59,712 bases of DNA, taken from contig JAAEPD010000131.1 in NCBI GenBank assembly GCA_024222455.1, forward strand, positions 1 to 59,712, written 5' to 3'. The DNA is from Aureispira sp. Its GTDB lineage: Bacteria > Bacteroidota > Bacteroidia > Chitinophagales > Saprospiraceae. Position numbers and translations under genes: made by a program. Below the pieces are notes generated by a model. The model worked only from the letters and a program-made list of their open reading frames with translations, searched no databases and was not told the origin of the DNA. Below, one piece after another: positions 7,801 to 16,450 of the stretch. Each line of letters begins with the position of its first letter. The first letter of the stretch is position 1.

Positions 7801-10621
7801 CAGTGCCTTACAACGAGTAGGCAAGTCTCCCGTGGTGGTACAACGTTTAGTTACACAACTCTCTGATGATACACTAACCAACTTATTCAAAACACTATAT
7901 TCTAACCACTTTAATATTATTAATCGTCAGATCGAGACATTAGAGCATATATATCTAGCTCAAGGATTTGTTGAGCTAAAAGCAGTAGATGTTAAAAACT
8001 TCAAATGGAGTAAGATTGTTGAATTTTTCCTCCAAGGTCGATCTGCTTCTAGTGATAATGATTTTGTCCGACATATTTTGTCCGAGACAGCTAAAGGATT
8101 TGGTATTTCTTTGCTCCGTTTATTTGGTTTTATTATCAACTTAGGAGAAAATTTCCCTAATAAGGTTATTGGCTCATTGGGTAGTATAGCTCAATCGCTC
8201 AAACGAGAACCTAACACTAAAAAAGTAGAGCGTGAAATCCTTCGTAGATCAGTAGAGCAACGTAAAAAAAGTGCGAAGAAAGAACTCAGTACAGAAGAGA
8301 AAGTAAAACTACTGGCAGATGTCCTTCAACATTCAAAAATCACAGACAATGCAATAGCCTCAGGCTTTGGTAGCATCGAAAAATTGGAAGATCTATTCTT
8401 AGATCAAATGCAGTTCAATCGAAAAATAATGTTACAACTTTTAGGTGCATTGTTCCAGCTTAACGATACGAGAAGTTTTATAGCTCAAAAAATGTCGGAT
8501 GATACATTTTGGGATATTGTGCAGTTTGTCAAACCACAAGCAGTAGTTGTTTCTATGAACTACTTCAAAGACATCAAAAATCTATTAGGAAACGATGTAT
8601 TTGACTTTGCAAAAGAAGAACTCCTCTTTTATTTCGTAAAAAATAGAGGCTCTTTCGAAATCATAGAATATCTAAAAACGCTTATCAACGGTTTAGGGCA
8701 ACGAACGTCAAGAAAGGCAATTGCTATTGTTGGAGAATGGAAGCGAATAACACAAAACCACAAAGGTAGTTTCAATAGCTCTTTCTCCGCCTCCTTGCTT
8801 GCTTTAGAGATAGAATTGCTCAAAAATCAGAGCCAAGGAACTGATGATATCCAGCTTAGGGCTAACTTACAACAACAAATCAATGATTTGATGAAGGGTT
8901 ATAATGCTCATAGTCAAAAAATACTCTATATCCTTTCACGAGAGACCTTAGAGTCTAAAGGAATTCCTGAACAAGAAGTCCCAATGGATGAGTTGTACAA
9001 TGCCATTCTGAAATTAGAAGCAGAGTTTGAAAAAATAGAAAAATCATTAGCAGAAACACCTAGCGACCTTGCTCTTAAACGCATTAACCTGCAACAACGT
9101 TTAGCTCAAATACAAGGTCAGCTCAATATATTAAGAAGAAAGGAACCTAGTTTATTGAGAAAACTTCGAACTCAAATTGAAAACATTACCACTGGTATCG
9201 ACTCCCTCAACAAAGAGTTGGAAGAAGCTACAAAAGTTCCTAGATTAGATGAACCAAGCGAACCAATCTTAGAACTTTCTGAGTTGGGGAAAGAGGCATT
9301 ACAACCCGCAAAAGAGCAAGAAGATCAAACAGAATACTACACCAGTCTCCAAAGAGAACAGGAAGAACTCATGCGTAAATTGAGCTTAAAAATTAGCGAT
9401 CTTGATCCTCAACAGTGGATGCTAGATATAGATAATGCTCAACGATATATTCTTCAAAATTTCAGTAAATTATCTGTATTTGAGCTCTTGCAAAGATGGA
9501 ATGCAATACAACTTGATATTGATAAGCTGACCCAATACATTAATCAAAATAAGGTTCTTAGCAAAGACGAAGAAACCTTAGACTCGTTATTCAAGATAGA
9601 ACGCATACAGACCACACTCTATCAAAGTATAGTAAACAAACAACGACGCGACTTTGTAGAATACCTACGCATTTTCCAAGTTGCTCGACAACGCCTAATC
9701 ACAAAGATTGAAGACACTAAAGAACTTCATCAGTTAGAGGCACTAGAATTAGAAATTTCTACCTTAGAAAAACAACAAACTCAAGATATTGATGCAATGC
9801 TAGAAAATGCATTGAATAGTACTCTCAAGAGATTGGTTCAAGCAGCAAAAGACAACTTACCTCGAATCTTTGCCAGAATCCGTTGGATGCGTATCAAAAA
9901 CTATAACAAAATCATTAATGATCGCCAAGAGCAAATACAAATTCAAAAAGAACAACAATTCTTTAAGCGTGAAGAACTAGAACAACGACAAGATTTCTTG
10001 ATTCAAGACTTAGAGGTAAGAGATGATGATATCCCCAAACCACTCAAAGCACCAAAACCACAGCGCCAAGCAGAAGTAAAAGCAATACCTGACATGCTTT
10101 ATATCCGAAATGCAGGTTTAGTAGTTATTTCTCCTTATATCACTCGTCTATACGATGTATTGGGCTATACCAAAGACAGCAAATTTGTAGATGATGAGGC
10201 TCAATTTAGAGCGATACACCTTTTACAATATGTAGCTACAGGCCAAATACAGACACCTGAGAATGAACTAGTTTTAAATAAAATTTTGTGCAACTACCCT
10301 ATTGCAGCGCCAATTCCTTTAACAATGGATTTTTCTGAAAAAGAATTGGGGGTTGCCAACGGACTATTGATAGGGGTAACCAAAAACTGGGCTGCTGTTG
10401 CCAATATGTCTCCCAATGGACTTAGAGGGTCTTTTATTGTTCGTGATGCAACTCTAGAAGAAGCTACTGATCGTTGGAATATGAAAGTAACCAGACAGGT
10501 ATTTGATATCTTACTAAAATCTATTCCATGGGGCTATACCTTTGTGAAACTGCCTTGGATGGAAAAATTTGTATCAGTAGATTGGGACCCAATGCCAGGA
10601 AATACCACAGCTGGATTATAA
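4814..10621 (+). CDS. Giant contractile injection system tape-measure protein
   Basis: A 1935-residue protein of the CIS tape-measure family (CIS_TMP), which sets tube length in Bacteroidota-type phage-tail-like injection systems. The N-terminus (about 1-110) has the family pattern of HIIEHQIINVRL and an IN(L)S(N)I strand. A module of the form F-(x)2-FL-(x)2-G-(x)3-P-x-WA occurs three times, at about residues 127-140, 514-527 and 956-975, separated by long Lys/Glu/Gln-rich coiled coil (about 690-940 and 1430-1540). The C-terminus is diagnostic: NAGLVVISPY near 1765, PENELVLNKILCNYP, and SIPWGYTFVKLPWM followed by VDW near the end. Residues 399-454 are a 14-residue tandem repeat. There is no signal peptide. 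It is very long, and no sheath, tube, baseplate or ATPase gene lies in this window. Confidence 0.88.
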   Translation: MSKREHHIIEHQIINVRLKGVSKEEIKSIQDRILYLHKTKIGEELDRLFSEMVPPGVHVTLDNLNINLSNITFLKTADLDQTIVREFKASAKKAVKKAIEEVQKKEAAKGRTTLIPKSIQLSKIALFEHFLTTGYYPSWADPKENLDFQALFEHLISEKPLATTKLVLLLGKQSHVKRRILYQLSKQHLEQIIQITYGGSISKVVRQLNVIQKRYRQQYQTSVIKTEKASVSAIVEYLIEEAQRRMTKSITKQDLERKGSVGGTDRPLTTTGSSPKGLFKAYNSPFSSSESISMGAAKGLLKWDKKGFTQHVIEKLEKKFLRKTSTAKSNKSLLSSDGFLVETIKEERIIDSRTGKLISKRVIDRKKGTIILERHIDFSFVESKSTNKGYLSFKAANLKGKKIDADGNLVNAQGKKIDGSGDLIDSKGRKINPKGQLINAEGEAIDAQGNVISPKEEQKDAIEQSAIDSSSGKSGRLIKEVYKDAKTKKKVDKERLKEIEKTKKKEARTDLDLFEYFLKYGSIPQWAAVTNKVVIQDLYDRLLDERFFGLKRKIQGNLRDPQFLRRLSYQFSKDRIYKLFETSAANLKFIDRSIEEFHLFIKARKTTIKQISKMQLEAIVLQAGLEYFLGIRQQKFIKQTFLLVLIKNLSKNIGWEYKYLLKEVFQSLRRKKQDITLRPELTSALESLFQQMEDQNKKEEQHVKSIKKDKQTAEERINEIKELLNKEDQTLSEQELETLRKERILLSRQLGRLDKQLEEFDEEDAPLIMEQLLDEQDKLEKELAEIDQQLEDESKLTAEQEDTLKNRKTEISRTLKGIDKEFNDLQKLLSGNIKRLLDNRQKLLPSPKSQDIKKLERTERQLRKYQRGIEKSIKQLSGDKQRLHLYIAEIDDALKQDLSGAERRKLIKQKEKLQKDIVKIDDYIAQMRKTSKELDTELKRDPLKEAQKAASSRSKMDFLIFFLEYGSEPWWAEQYKNQSIEEIVIQFSKENPNALRSALQRVGKSPVVVQRLVTQLSDDTLTNLFKTLYSNHFNIINRQIETLEHIYLAQGFVELKAVDVKNFKWSKIVEFFLQGRSASSDNDFVRHILSETAKGFGISLLRLFGFIINLGENFPNKVIGSLGSIAQSLKREPNTKKVEREILRRSVEQRKKSAKKELSTEEKVKLLADVLQHSKITDNAIASGFGSIEKLEDLFLDQMQFNRKIMLQLLGALFQLNDTRSFIAQKMSDDTFWDIVQFVKPQAVVVSMNYFKDIKNLLGNDVFDFAKEELLFYFVKNRGSFEIIEYLKTLINGLGQRTSRKAIAIVGEWKRITQNHKGSFNSSFSASLLALEIELLKNQSQGTDDIQLRANLQQQINDLMKGYNAHSQKILYILSRETLESKGIPEQEVPMDELYNAILKLEAEFEKIEKSLAETPSDLALKRINLQQRLAQIQGQLNILRRKEPSLLRKLRTQIENITTGIDSLNKELEEATKVPRLDEPSEPILELSELGKEALQPAKEQEDQTEYYTSLQREQEELMRKLSLKISDLDPQQWMLDIDNAQRYILQNFSKLSVFELLQRWNAIQLDIDKLTQYINQNKVLSKDEETLDSLFKIERIQTTLYQSIVNKQRRDFVEYLRIFQVARQRLITKIEDTKELHQLEALELEISTLEKQQTQDIDAMLENALNSTLKRLVQAAKDNLPRIFARIRWMRIKNYNKIINDRQEQIQIQKEQQFFKREELEQRQDFLIQDLEVRDDDIPKPLKAPKPQRQAEVKAIPDMLYIRNAGLVVISPYITRLYDVLGYTKDSKFVDDEAQFRAIHLLQYVATGQIQTPENELVLNKILCNYPIAAPIPLTMDFSEKELGVANGLLIGVTKNWAAVANMSPNGLRGSFIVRDATLEEATDRWNMKVTRQVFDILLKSIPWGYTFVKLPWMEKFVSVDWDPMPGNTTAGL
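6008..6175 (+). repeat. Four 14-codon tandem repeats in the tape-measure gene
   Basis: Residues 399-454 hold four consecutive units of the form (K/Q/E)G(K/R/E)(K/A)I(D/N)xxG(N/D/Q)(L/V)(I/V)(N/D/S)(A/S/P). Each unit has two internal half-units of roughly GxxID-xxGxxIN. The DNA copies have diverged, so this is an old or selected repeat, not a recent slippage product. Confidence 0.85.
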
Positions 10622-10871
10622 TAACGTGAACTTGGGATTAGCTTTTATTTTTATCCCTATATTAATCCACCTACTACATCCTTACTTCTTAGTTAAGTAG
10701 TAGCTGATTATTTGATTATTTGTTGAACTGATTAACTAAAAACAAGAAACTACTACTCTTATTCAGAAGCATTTCCATTCTTGCTGATTTTTTAGTCCAG
10801 TTGAACCTTTTTTTAATACCTAATTCACGTTTTAATAAAACTCTTTGTCTATATCTAACTTTATAATACAA

Positions 10872-10907
10872 AAAAATGCGAGCACCAAATTGGTGACTCG
10901 CATTTTT
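10872..10907. terminator. Bidirectional terminator between convergent genes
   Basis: AAAAATGCGAG (10872-10882) pairs with CTCGCATTTTT (10897-10907), and CACCA pairs with TGGTG inside, with one bulged A. T-runs follow on both strands. It serves the tape-measure gene (plus) and the protease gene (minus). The rest of the 320-base gap from 10622 holds nothing else I can support. Confidence 0.85.
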
Positions 10908-10941
10908 ATTTATACAGGCTAACTTTCCAGTTAGCAACCTG

Positions 10942-13900
10942 TTATTGTTTATCAACCACTACTTTTTTCGTGATCGCTTTCTCGTCTGTACTTAACGTAA
11001 TAAAGTAAACTCCACTTGCTTGTTCTTGTATGTCAATAGGAATACTAAACTCTTGAGCTTTCTTATTGAACTCTAATAAGTTTTGTCCCAATACATTTGT
11101 CACACGAACAGTAGCATCTTGTGCTTTCAGTAAGCTTACTTGTATAGTAAATTGCCCTGTATTTGGATTTGGATTTACCTCAAACTGCTCTACATTAGGT
11201 ACATCATCTATACCTGTGATAACAACAGATACAGAAGCTGTTGCTGTACATCCATTAGCATCCGTAACAGTTACATTATAAGTGCCTCCTGTAAGACCTG
11301 TTGCAGTAGCTGTCGTTTGACTACTAGCACTTGCATCCCACAAGTATGTATAATTTGGAGTTCCATTTGCACCTGATGCTGTAGTAGACCCATTTCCATT
11401 ATCGGTAGCAGACGCTCCAAGAGCAGTAGGTTCTGTTATTGTTCCAGAAGTAGATGCAGTACATCCATTCAAATCAGTTACTGTAATAAGGTAAGAAGCA
11501 GCTGTTAAACCTGTGAACGTTCCACCTGATTGTGCTCCTGAGCCTATATTATAAGTATAACTAGGTGTTCCACCTGACCCACTTACTGTCAACGCTCCTG
11601 TATTATTACTATTACAATCTACATTAGTCTGGCTACTAATAGTTGCACTTACAGCACTAGGTTCTGTCAAAGTTACAAACGTTACATCGCTACATCCAGC
11701 AGCATCTGTAGCTGTTATAGTATAAGTTCCTCCAGATAAGCCAGATGCAGCAGCTCCTGTAAATCCTTGACTCCATACATAAGTTACAGCACCACTTCCA
11801 TTAGTAGATGTTGCAGTAGCAGTACCATCACTAGAACCATTACAACTAACATTAGAACCTCCAAAATTAGAAGTTGCACTAGCTGAAGCTGAAATTGCAG
11901 TAGAAGACACTCCTATATTAACTGGCAATGTAGTAGAACATCCATTTCCATCAGCTACAGTTGCAGTATAAGACCCTGATGCTAAATTCGAGAATGAGCC
12001 ACTTGATTGTGATCCTGATCCTAGGTTAAATGTATAACCAGAACCACTTCCTCCACTTGCTGTTAAAGTAACTGCACCATCTGTAGCACCATTACAACTT
12101 GCATTAGTAGACGAAGAAATAGAAGCATTTACTAAAGATGGTTGAGTTATTGTTACGCCTGTTGTAGTCTCACAACCTAATGCATCAGTTACTGTTGCAG
12201 TATAAGTTCCATCAGATAAATTAGAGAAACTTCCATTTAACTGAGAACCTGATCCAATATCAAAAGTATATGAAGAAGTTCCTCCATTTGCTGAGATAAG
12301 AACGCTTCCTGTACCTCCAAAGCATGTTGGGTTAGTAGGTGTTCCAGCAGAAGCAGTTAGAGCTGAAGCAGGTTGTGTCACTGTTCCAGAAACAGTTCCT
12401 GTACATCCACTTCCATCTGACACTGTAATTGTATATGAACCAGCTATCAAACCTGTAAATACACCACTCGATTGTGCTCCTGTACCTCTATTGTAAGTAT
12501 ATCCTGTTCCACTTCCTCCACTTGCTGCAATAGTTAGAGAGCCTGTATTATCACCAAAACAAGATACATTTTGCTGAGCACTCACACTACCCGAAACTAC
12601 AGAAGGTTGAGAAATTGTGTTAGAAGTAGTAGCTGTACAACCAGCACCATCTGTTACGGTTATGGTATAAGTACTTGCCGTTAAATTAGAGAATGTGGCA
12701 CTAGATTGATTTCCACTTCCTATATCATAACTATAATTTGGAGTTCCATTAGCAGCAGCTATCGTTATACTACCATCAGAACCACCATTACAAGTTACAT
12801 TACTAGAAGAACCTACACTTGCTGTTAAGTTACAAGGTACTGCCGCTTGGATATTAATATTATCTACATAAAGATAGTTTCCATATCCACTTCGATTTAA
12901 GAAAGCGATTCGTACATTATTCAGTCCATTAGGGATAGAAATTGTTTCTGTACGCCATTCGTTAGCAGCAGGTTGAAACGCACCAGTTGAAACGCCTCCA
13001 TTAGTAGACAAGTCTGCACCACCTTTAGAATAAAGAGTAGTATAACTTTGACCACAATCCGTACTAATTAATACATCCAAAGTATCACTGTAGGTTGCAT
13101 TATATGGTGAATAAGCAACATCAAAAGTCATTTGAACACCTGTTTGTCCAGCAAGGTTCAACCAAGGCAAGAACAAGTAATCTAATGTTCCACTAATATC
13201 CACACTAAAATTATTAAATAATAATGTCCCATTGTTCGTTGCTGGCACTCCTATCCCTGTGCCATATCCACTTACTCCTGTTGTATATTGCCAAGTAATG
13301 GTATCTACAGGGCTTTGGGCTATTGTCAAACCTAATGGCACAGTACCTGCGTCTACTGCTTCAGAATATGGTAATGGCTGTCCTATTATCTCTTGCGTAT
13401 AAGCACTTGCCGTATCATTGGTGATATCGTTATCGGTTCCTGCATTAGGGCTAGAAGTATATGCTCTAAAAGTAAATGGCGCGCCTGTTCCAGGACCTGC
13501 CATAGATGGAAGGGTAACTAATTGAGAGGCATTAGGTGCCAAGTTACCTGTCCAAGCATAAGTACTTACAGCTCCATTATCTATTTGATAGTTGATAGTT
13601 GCTGAAGTCAAATTAGAAGTACCAAAATTGCGTATTCTTACTTCTGGATCAAACGGAGAAGTACAGAATACAGTATTGTCTGCTGGATTAGCTATAGAAT
13701 CAATACCAGCATCATCTAATAATGTTACGGCTCCTGCTTGTACATTAATATTATCTACAAACAAACGATTACCCCAACCAGATAGATTAATAAAAGCAAT
13801 ACGAACATGTGATGCACCTGCATAAGCAGATAAATCAATAGATTCGTTTCTCCATTGAGTACCAGTAGGTGTAAACTCTGAAGTCAGAGGCGTTCCTCCA

Positions 13901-16095
13901 TTCGTTGACAAATCAGTACCCCCTTTAAAATATATTGGCGTAAAGGATGTTCCACAAGTAGAATTAATTACAACAATTAAGCTATCACTATTTCCTGCAC
14001 CATATTGTGCATAGGCTACATCAAAAGTCATTTGATGCCCCGATTGTCCTGAAAAATCAAATGTTGGTAAATAGAACCAATCTAACACTCCTACTCCATT
14101 TCCATTAGGAGGATTATAATTATCATACATAAAGCTACCAAAACCAGCACCTGAACCACTAGCAGTAGCATCTGTAGTATATTCCCATTCAAGACCATCA
14201 GCACCTCCATCAGAAATAGCAATATTTCCAGGTGCAGCACCTGCATTAAAGGCTTCTGAATATGGTGGCGCATTTGCTACTAAATGCACCGTATAAGCTG
14301 TAGCAGTATCATTGCTATAGTTACCATCTGTAGTTGCATTAGGATTGGTAGTATATGCTCTAAAAGTAAAGCCAGTACCTGGTGTAATAGATGTAGAAGG
14401 CAAGGTAACAGTAGTTGTGTTACCAGAAGCCAAAGAACCTGTCCATGCTTGTGTGCTAACTGGGCCATTATCTATTTGATAATTGATAGTAGCTGAAGTC
14501 AAGGTAGTGCTACCAAAGTTGCGTAAGACCACTTCTGGTATAAATGGATTATCACACAAGTAAGTATTGTTCATAGGATTTTGAACCAACTCAATACCTG
14601 CATCATCTCCACTAGCTGCACAAGGCATAATGGTACCATCCAAAGTAGTTGCACCTGTATTGTCTGGATCTAACCAATTTTTTAGTCTACGGTTAGCCGT
14701 TGTTCCATTTTGGTCCCAGTGATGGGTCATTGTTCCATAAAAACTATTGTCTCCCCCATTTGGACAAACTGTACTATTACCTCCAGTAAGCGATCCAACT
14801 AGTCTACCTGAAGAGTTAAACAACCCAGAACCAGAAGAACCTCCTTCTGTATCACCTCCATTAGGTGCATTAGTGGTAACAGACCATTGCAATGCCCAGT
14901 GAGTATTGGCTATAGGGTTAGTTTGTCCTGTCAGTTGGCCCCAACTAGTGATGCTAGTAGAACCATTGTGGTTTGTAATTTTTTTAATATCTCCCGCAGG
15001 GTGATGAATCCCATAGCCTCCTGTCGACACTACAAAGTTTCTATCCCAACCTGCTAAATAGGTTCCATAAGTAGGTAAAGTACTTGAAGGATCTTGTATC
15101 TCTAATAATAACATATCTGACCCATAGTTTCCTCCACCATCGTTACTATGTGCACGTAATGTTGCTCCAGTTATAGAGTTAAAACTTGGAGATGACCCTG
15201 GATTGCTACAACCTGTTGCTTGAAAATTAAAATCGAAGCGCCATTGGTTGAAATCTGCTGTACTTGCTATAGAACTATTCACTCCTTGCGTAGCTAGTCC
15301 ACAGTGCAATGCTGTTAGGAAATAAGGTGTACAATCTTGACGTACATTGTTGATTAAAGTACCTGTACAATATCCAAATCCAGCACTAGTTTTCACGATA
15401 ATACGAGCAACAGCATCACGCTGATTACCTTTGCCCGTACCCTCTGGAGAACAGTTAACATTAGCTTGACAACCTGCGGAACTACCAAATGTAACAGATG
15501 CTTCTGTAGACATGGCTTCTGCTCCGTACATTGGAATATCTCTATAAGCATGTCCTATTTCTGATATAGTAAACCGACCAGGTTTTACATTCATTGGCTC
15601 AAGATATTCTACAATCACTGTTTCTCCTGGCAATAAACCCATTACCATATTTCCATGATCATGGTTATTGCGGTGATCAAAGGCGCCATCTATATGACGT
15701 TTATTAGGAGTATAAATATGGATTCTAGCTCCCTTCGGAATCCAAAAATCTTCCATATAAAGCATCAAACTCTGTGCTCCTGCTGATGTTATTTGCAAAC
15801 GCCATAGTTTGCTTCCATCAGGCAATACATCCCATCTTCCTGAATTGTTCAATGTAATATTGGAGGGTACTATCCAACCAATAAAAGGTGAAAGGCCATC
15901 TTCCTCACGTTGGTGGTGACCTTTTAGGATCTCTGCTTCATTAGCAGGACGATCCACCTGTACGGTTGGAACATTTGTGCTAATCAGCGTTTGTGTAAAA
16001 CTGCGTGGCTCTACATCTTTGTTGGCGATTTGAGCCCACATGATGTTGGTAGTACACAGCAAAAATAGTAGAGTAAATAAATTCCTACATTTCAT
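10942..16095 (-). CDS. Secreted trypsin-like protease with SprB repeats and T9SS tail
   Basis: A 1717-residue exported protein. A signal peptide (about 1-21, ending in WAQ) precedes an N-terminal region and a chymotrypsin-fold serine protease domain of lysyl-endopeptidase type (about 205-485). The catalytic residues are visible: His264 in TALHC, Asp327 in GSDMLLLEI, Ser421 in GGSSGSGLF. Two cycles of a CARDB-like domain (each with ATINYQIDNG) and a jelly-roll, MAM-like domain (VRIAF ... VDNINVQA) follow. Then come seven SprB repeats of about 65-70 residues, each with an N-x-x-C opening and GCT-type closing. The last ~80 residues are a type-A T9SS sorting domain (NPNPNTGQF ... GVYFITL ... KKVVV). 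It should be exported by the Sec pathway, then T9SS, and attached or released at the cell surface. The SprB repeats resemble those of gliding adhesins. Confidence 0.9.
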   Translation of the reverse strand: MKCRNLFTLLFLLCTTNIMWAQIANKDVEPRSFTQTLISTNVPTVQVDRPANEAEILKGHHQREEDGLSPFIGWIVPSNITLNNSGRWDVLPDGSKLWRLQITSAGAQSLMLYMEDFWIPKGARIHIYTPNKRHIDGAFDHRNNHDHGNMVMGLLPGETVIVEYLEPMNVKPGRFTISEIGHAYRDIPMYGAEAMSTEASVTFGSSAGCQANVNCSPEGTGKGNQRDAVARIIVKTSAGFGYCTGTLINNVRQDCTPYFLTALHCGLATQGVNSSIASTADFNQWRFDFNFQATGCSNPGSSPSFNSITGATLRAHSNDGGGNYGSDMLLLEIQDPSSTLPTYGTYLAGWDRNFVVSTGGYGIHHPAGDIKKITNHNGSTSITSWGQLTGQTNPIANTHWALQWSVTTNAPNGGDTEGGSSGSGLFNSSGRLVGSLTGGNSTVCPNGGDNSFYGTMTHHWDQNGTTANRRLKNWLDPDNTGATTLDGTIMPCAASGDDAGIELVQNPMNNTYLCDNPFIPEVVLRNFGSTTLTSATINYQIDNGPVSTQAWTGSLASGNTTTVTLPSTSITPGTGFTFRAYTTNPNATTDGNYSNDTATAYTVHLVANAPPYSEAFNAGAAPGNIAISDGGADGLEWEYTTDATASGSGAGFGSFMYDNYNPPNGNGVGVLDWFYLPTFDFSGQSGHQMTFDVAYAQYGAGNSDSLIVVINSTCGTSFTPIYFKGGTDLSTNGGTPLTSEFTPTGTQWRNESIDLSAYAGASHVRIAFINLSGWGNRLFVDNINVQAGAVTLLDDAGIDSIANPADNTVFCTSPFDPEVRIRNFGTSNLTSATINYQIDNGAVSTYAWTGNLAPNASQLVTLPSMAGPGTGAPFTFRAYTSSPNAGTDNDITNDTASAYTQEIIGQPLPYSEAVDAGTVPLGLTIAQSPVDTITWQYTTGVSGYGTGIGVPATNNGTLLFNNFSVDISGTLDYLFLPWLNLAGQTGVQMTFDVAYSPYNATYSDTLDVLISTDCGQSYTTLYSKGGADLSTNGGVSTGAFQPAANEWRTETISIPNGLNNVRIAFLNRSGYGNYLYVDNINIQAAVPCNLTASVGSSSNVTCNGGSDGSITIAAANGTPNYSYDIGSGNQSSATFSNLTASTYTITVTDGAGCTATTSNTISQPSVVSGSVSAQQNVSCFGDNTGSLTIAASGGSGTGYTYNRGTGAQSSGVFTGLIAGSYTITVSDGSGCTGTVSGTVTQPASALTASAGTPTNPTCFGGTGSVLISANGGTSSYTFDIGSGSQLNGSFSNLSDGTYTATVTDALGCETTTGVTITQPSLVNASISSSTNASCNGATDGAVTLTASGGSGSGYTFNLGSGSQSSGSFSNLASGSYTATVADGNGCSTTLPVNIGVSSTAISASASATSNFGGSNVSCNGSSDGTATATSTNGSGAVTYVWSQGFTGAAASGLSGGTYTITATDAAGCSDVTFVTLTEPSAVSATISSQTNVDCNSNNTGALTVSGSGGTPSYTYNIGSGAQSGGTFTGLTAASYLITVTDLNGCTASTSGTITEPTALGASATDNGNGSTTASGANGTPNYTYLWDASASSQTTATATGLTGGTYNVTVTDANGCTATASVSVVITGIDDVPNVEQFEVNPNPNTGQFTIQVSLLKAQDATVRVTNVLGQNLLEFNKKAQEFSIPIDIQEQASGVYFITLSTDEKAITKKVVVDKQ

Positions 16096-16219
16096 AAACT
16101 AGTTGTATTTCGAAAATTATAAAAAAGAATACCTCACCCTAAATGGTTTTAGGATGAATAATTTGGGGTTTGTGTTGGTATATATTTATACCATATAAAG
16201 TTAGCAAAATATTGGGACA

Positions 16220-16250
16220 CAAACTTAAAAAAAGCGATAGAAAATGTCAA
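16220..16250 (-). promoter_or_regulatory. Promoter of the secreted protease gene
   Basis: On the minus strand, TTG (16250-16248) and TAAGTTTG (16227-16220) are 20 bases apart, matching the Bacteroidota consensus. The start codon is about 125 bases downstream. The remaining 355-base gap (16096-16450) is AT-rich and holds no gene I can support. Confidence 0.45.
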
Positions 16251-16450
16251 TATATTACCAAAAAAATGTCAAATTTTATTTTTAACATTATTCTGGTTAC
16301 ATTTTTATTACAAATAGAATTATAAAAATATCCTATTTACCTCAAAAAAATTGGATTAATGTATAAGTGTAATGGATTGAATTAAATTAGTTGCCACAAA
16401 ATGTATATCCGTTATTTTTTTCAACTAACTATCCATCATTTTCCTTATTT

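Noticed and set aside
10716-10955. A 79-codon minus-strand frame after the tape-measure gene
   Set aside because: It runs across the bidirectional terminator and into the protease gene end, and its composition looks random.
11200-12850. Regular repeats that could suggest a CRISPR array
   Set aside because: They are protein-coding SprB repeats of about 200 bases with diverged sequence, not short identical repeats with unique spacers.
11066-14496. Several short plus-strand frames opposite the secreted protease
   Set aside because: They have Ser/Thr/Ile/Cys-rich composition typical of antisense to repetitive Thr/Ser/Gly codons, and no starts or motifs support them.
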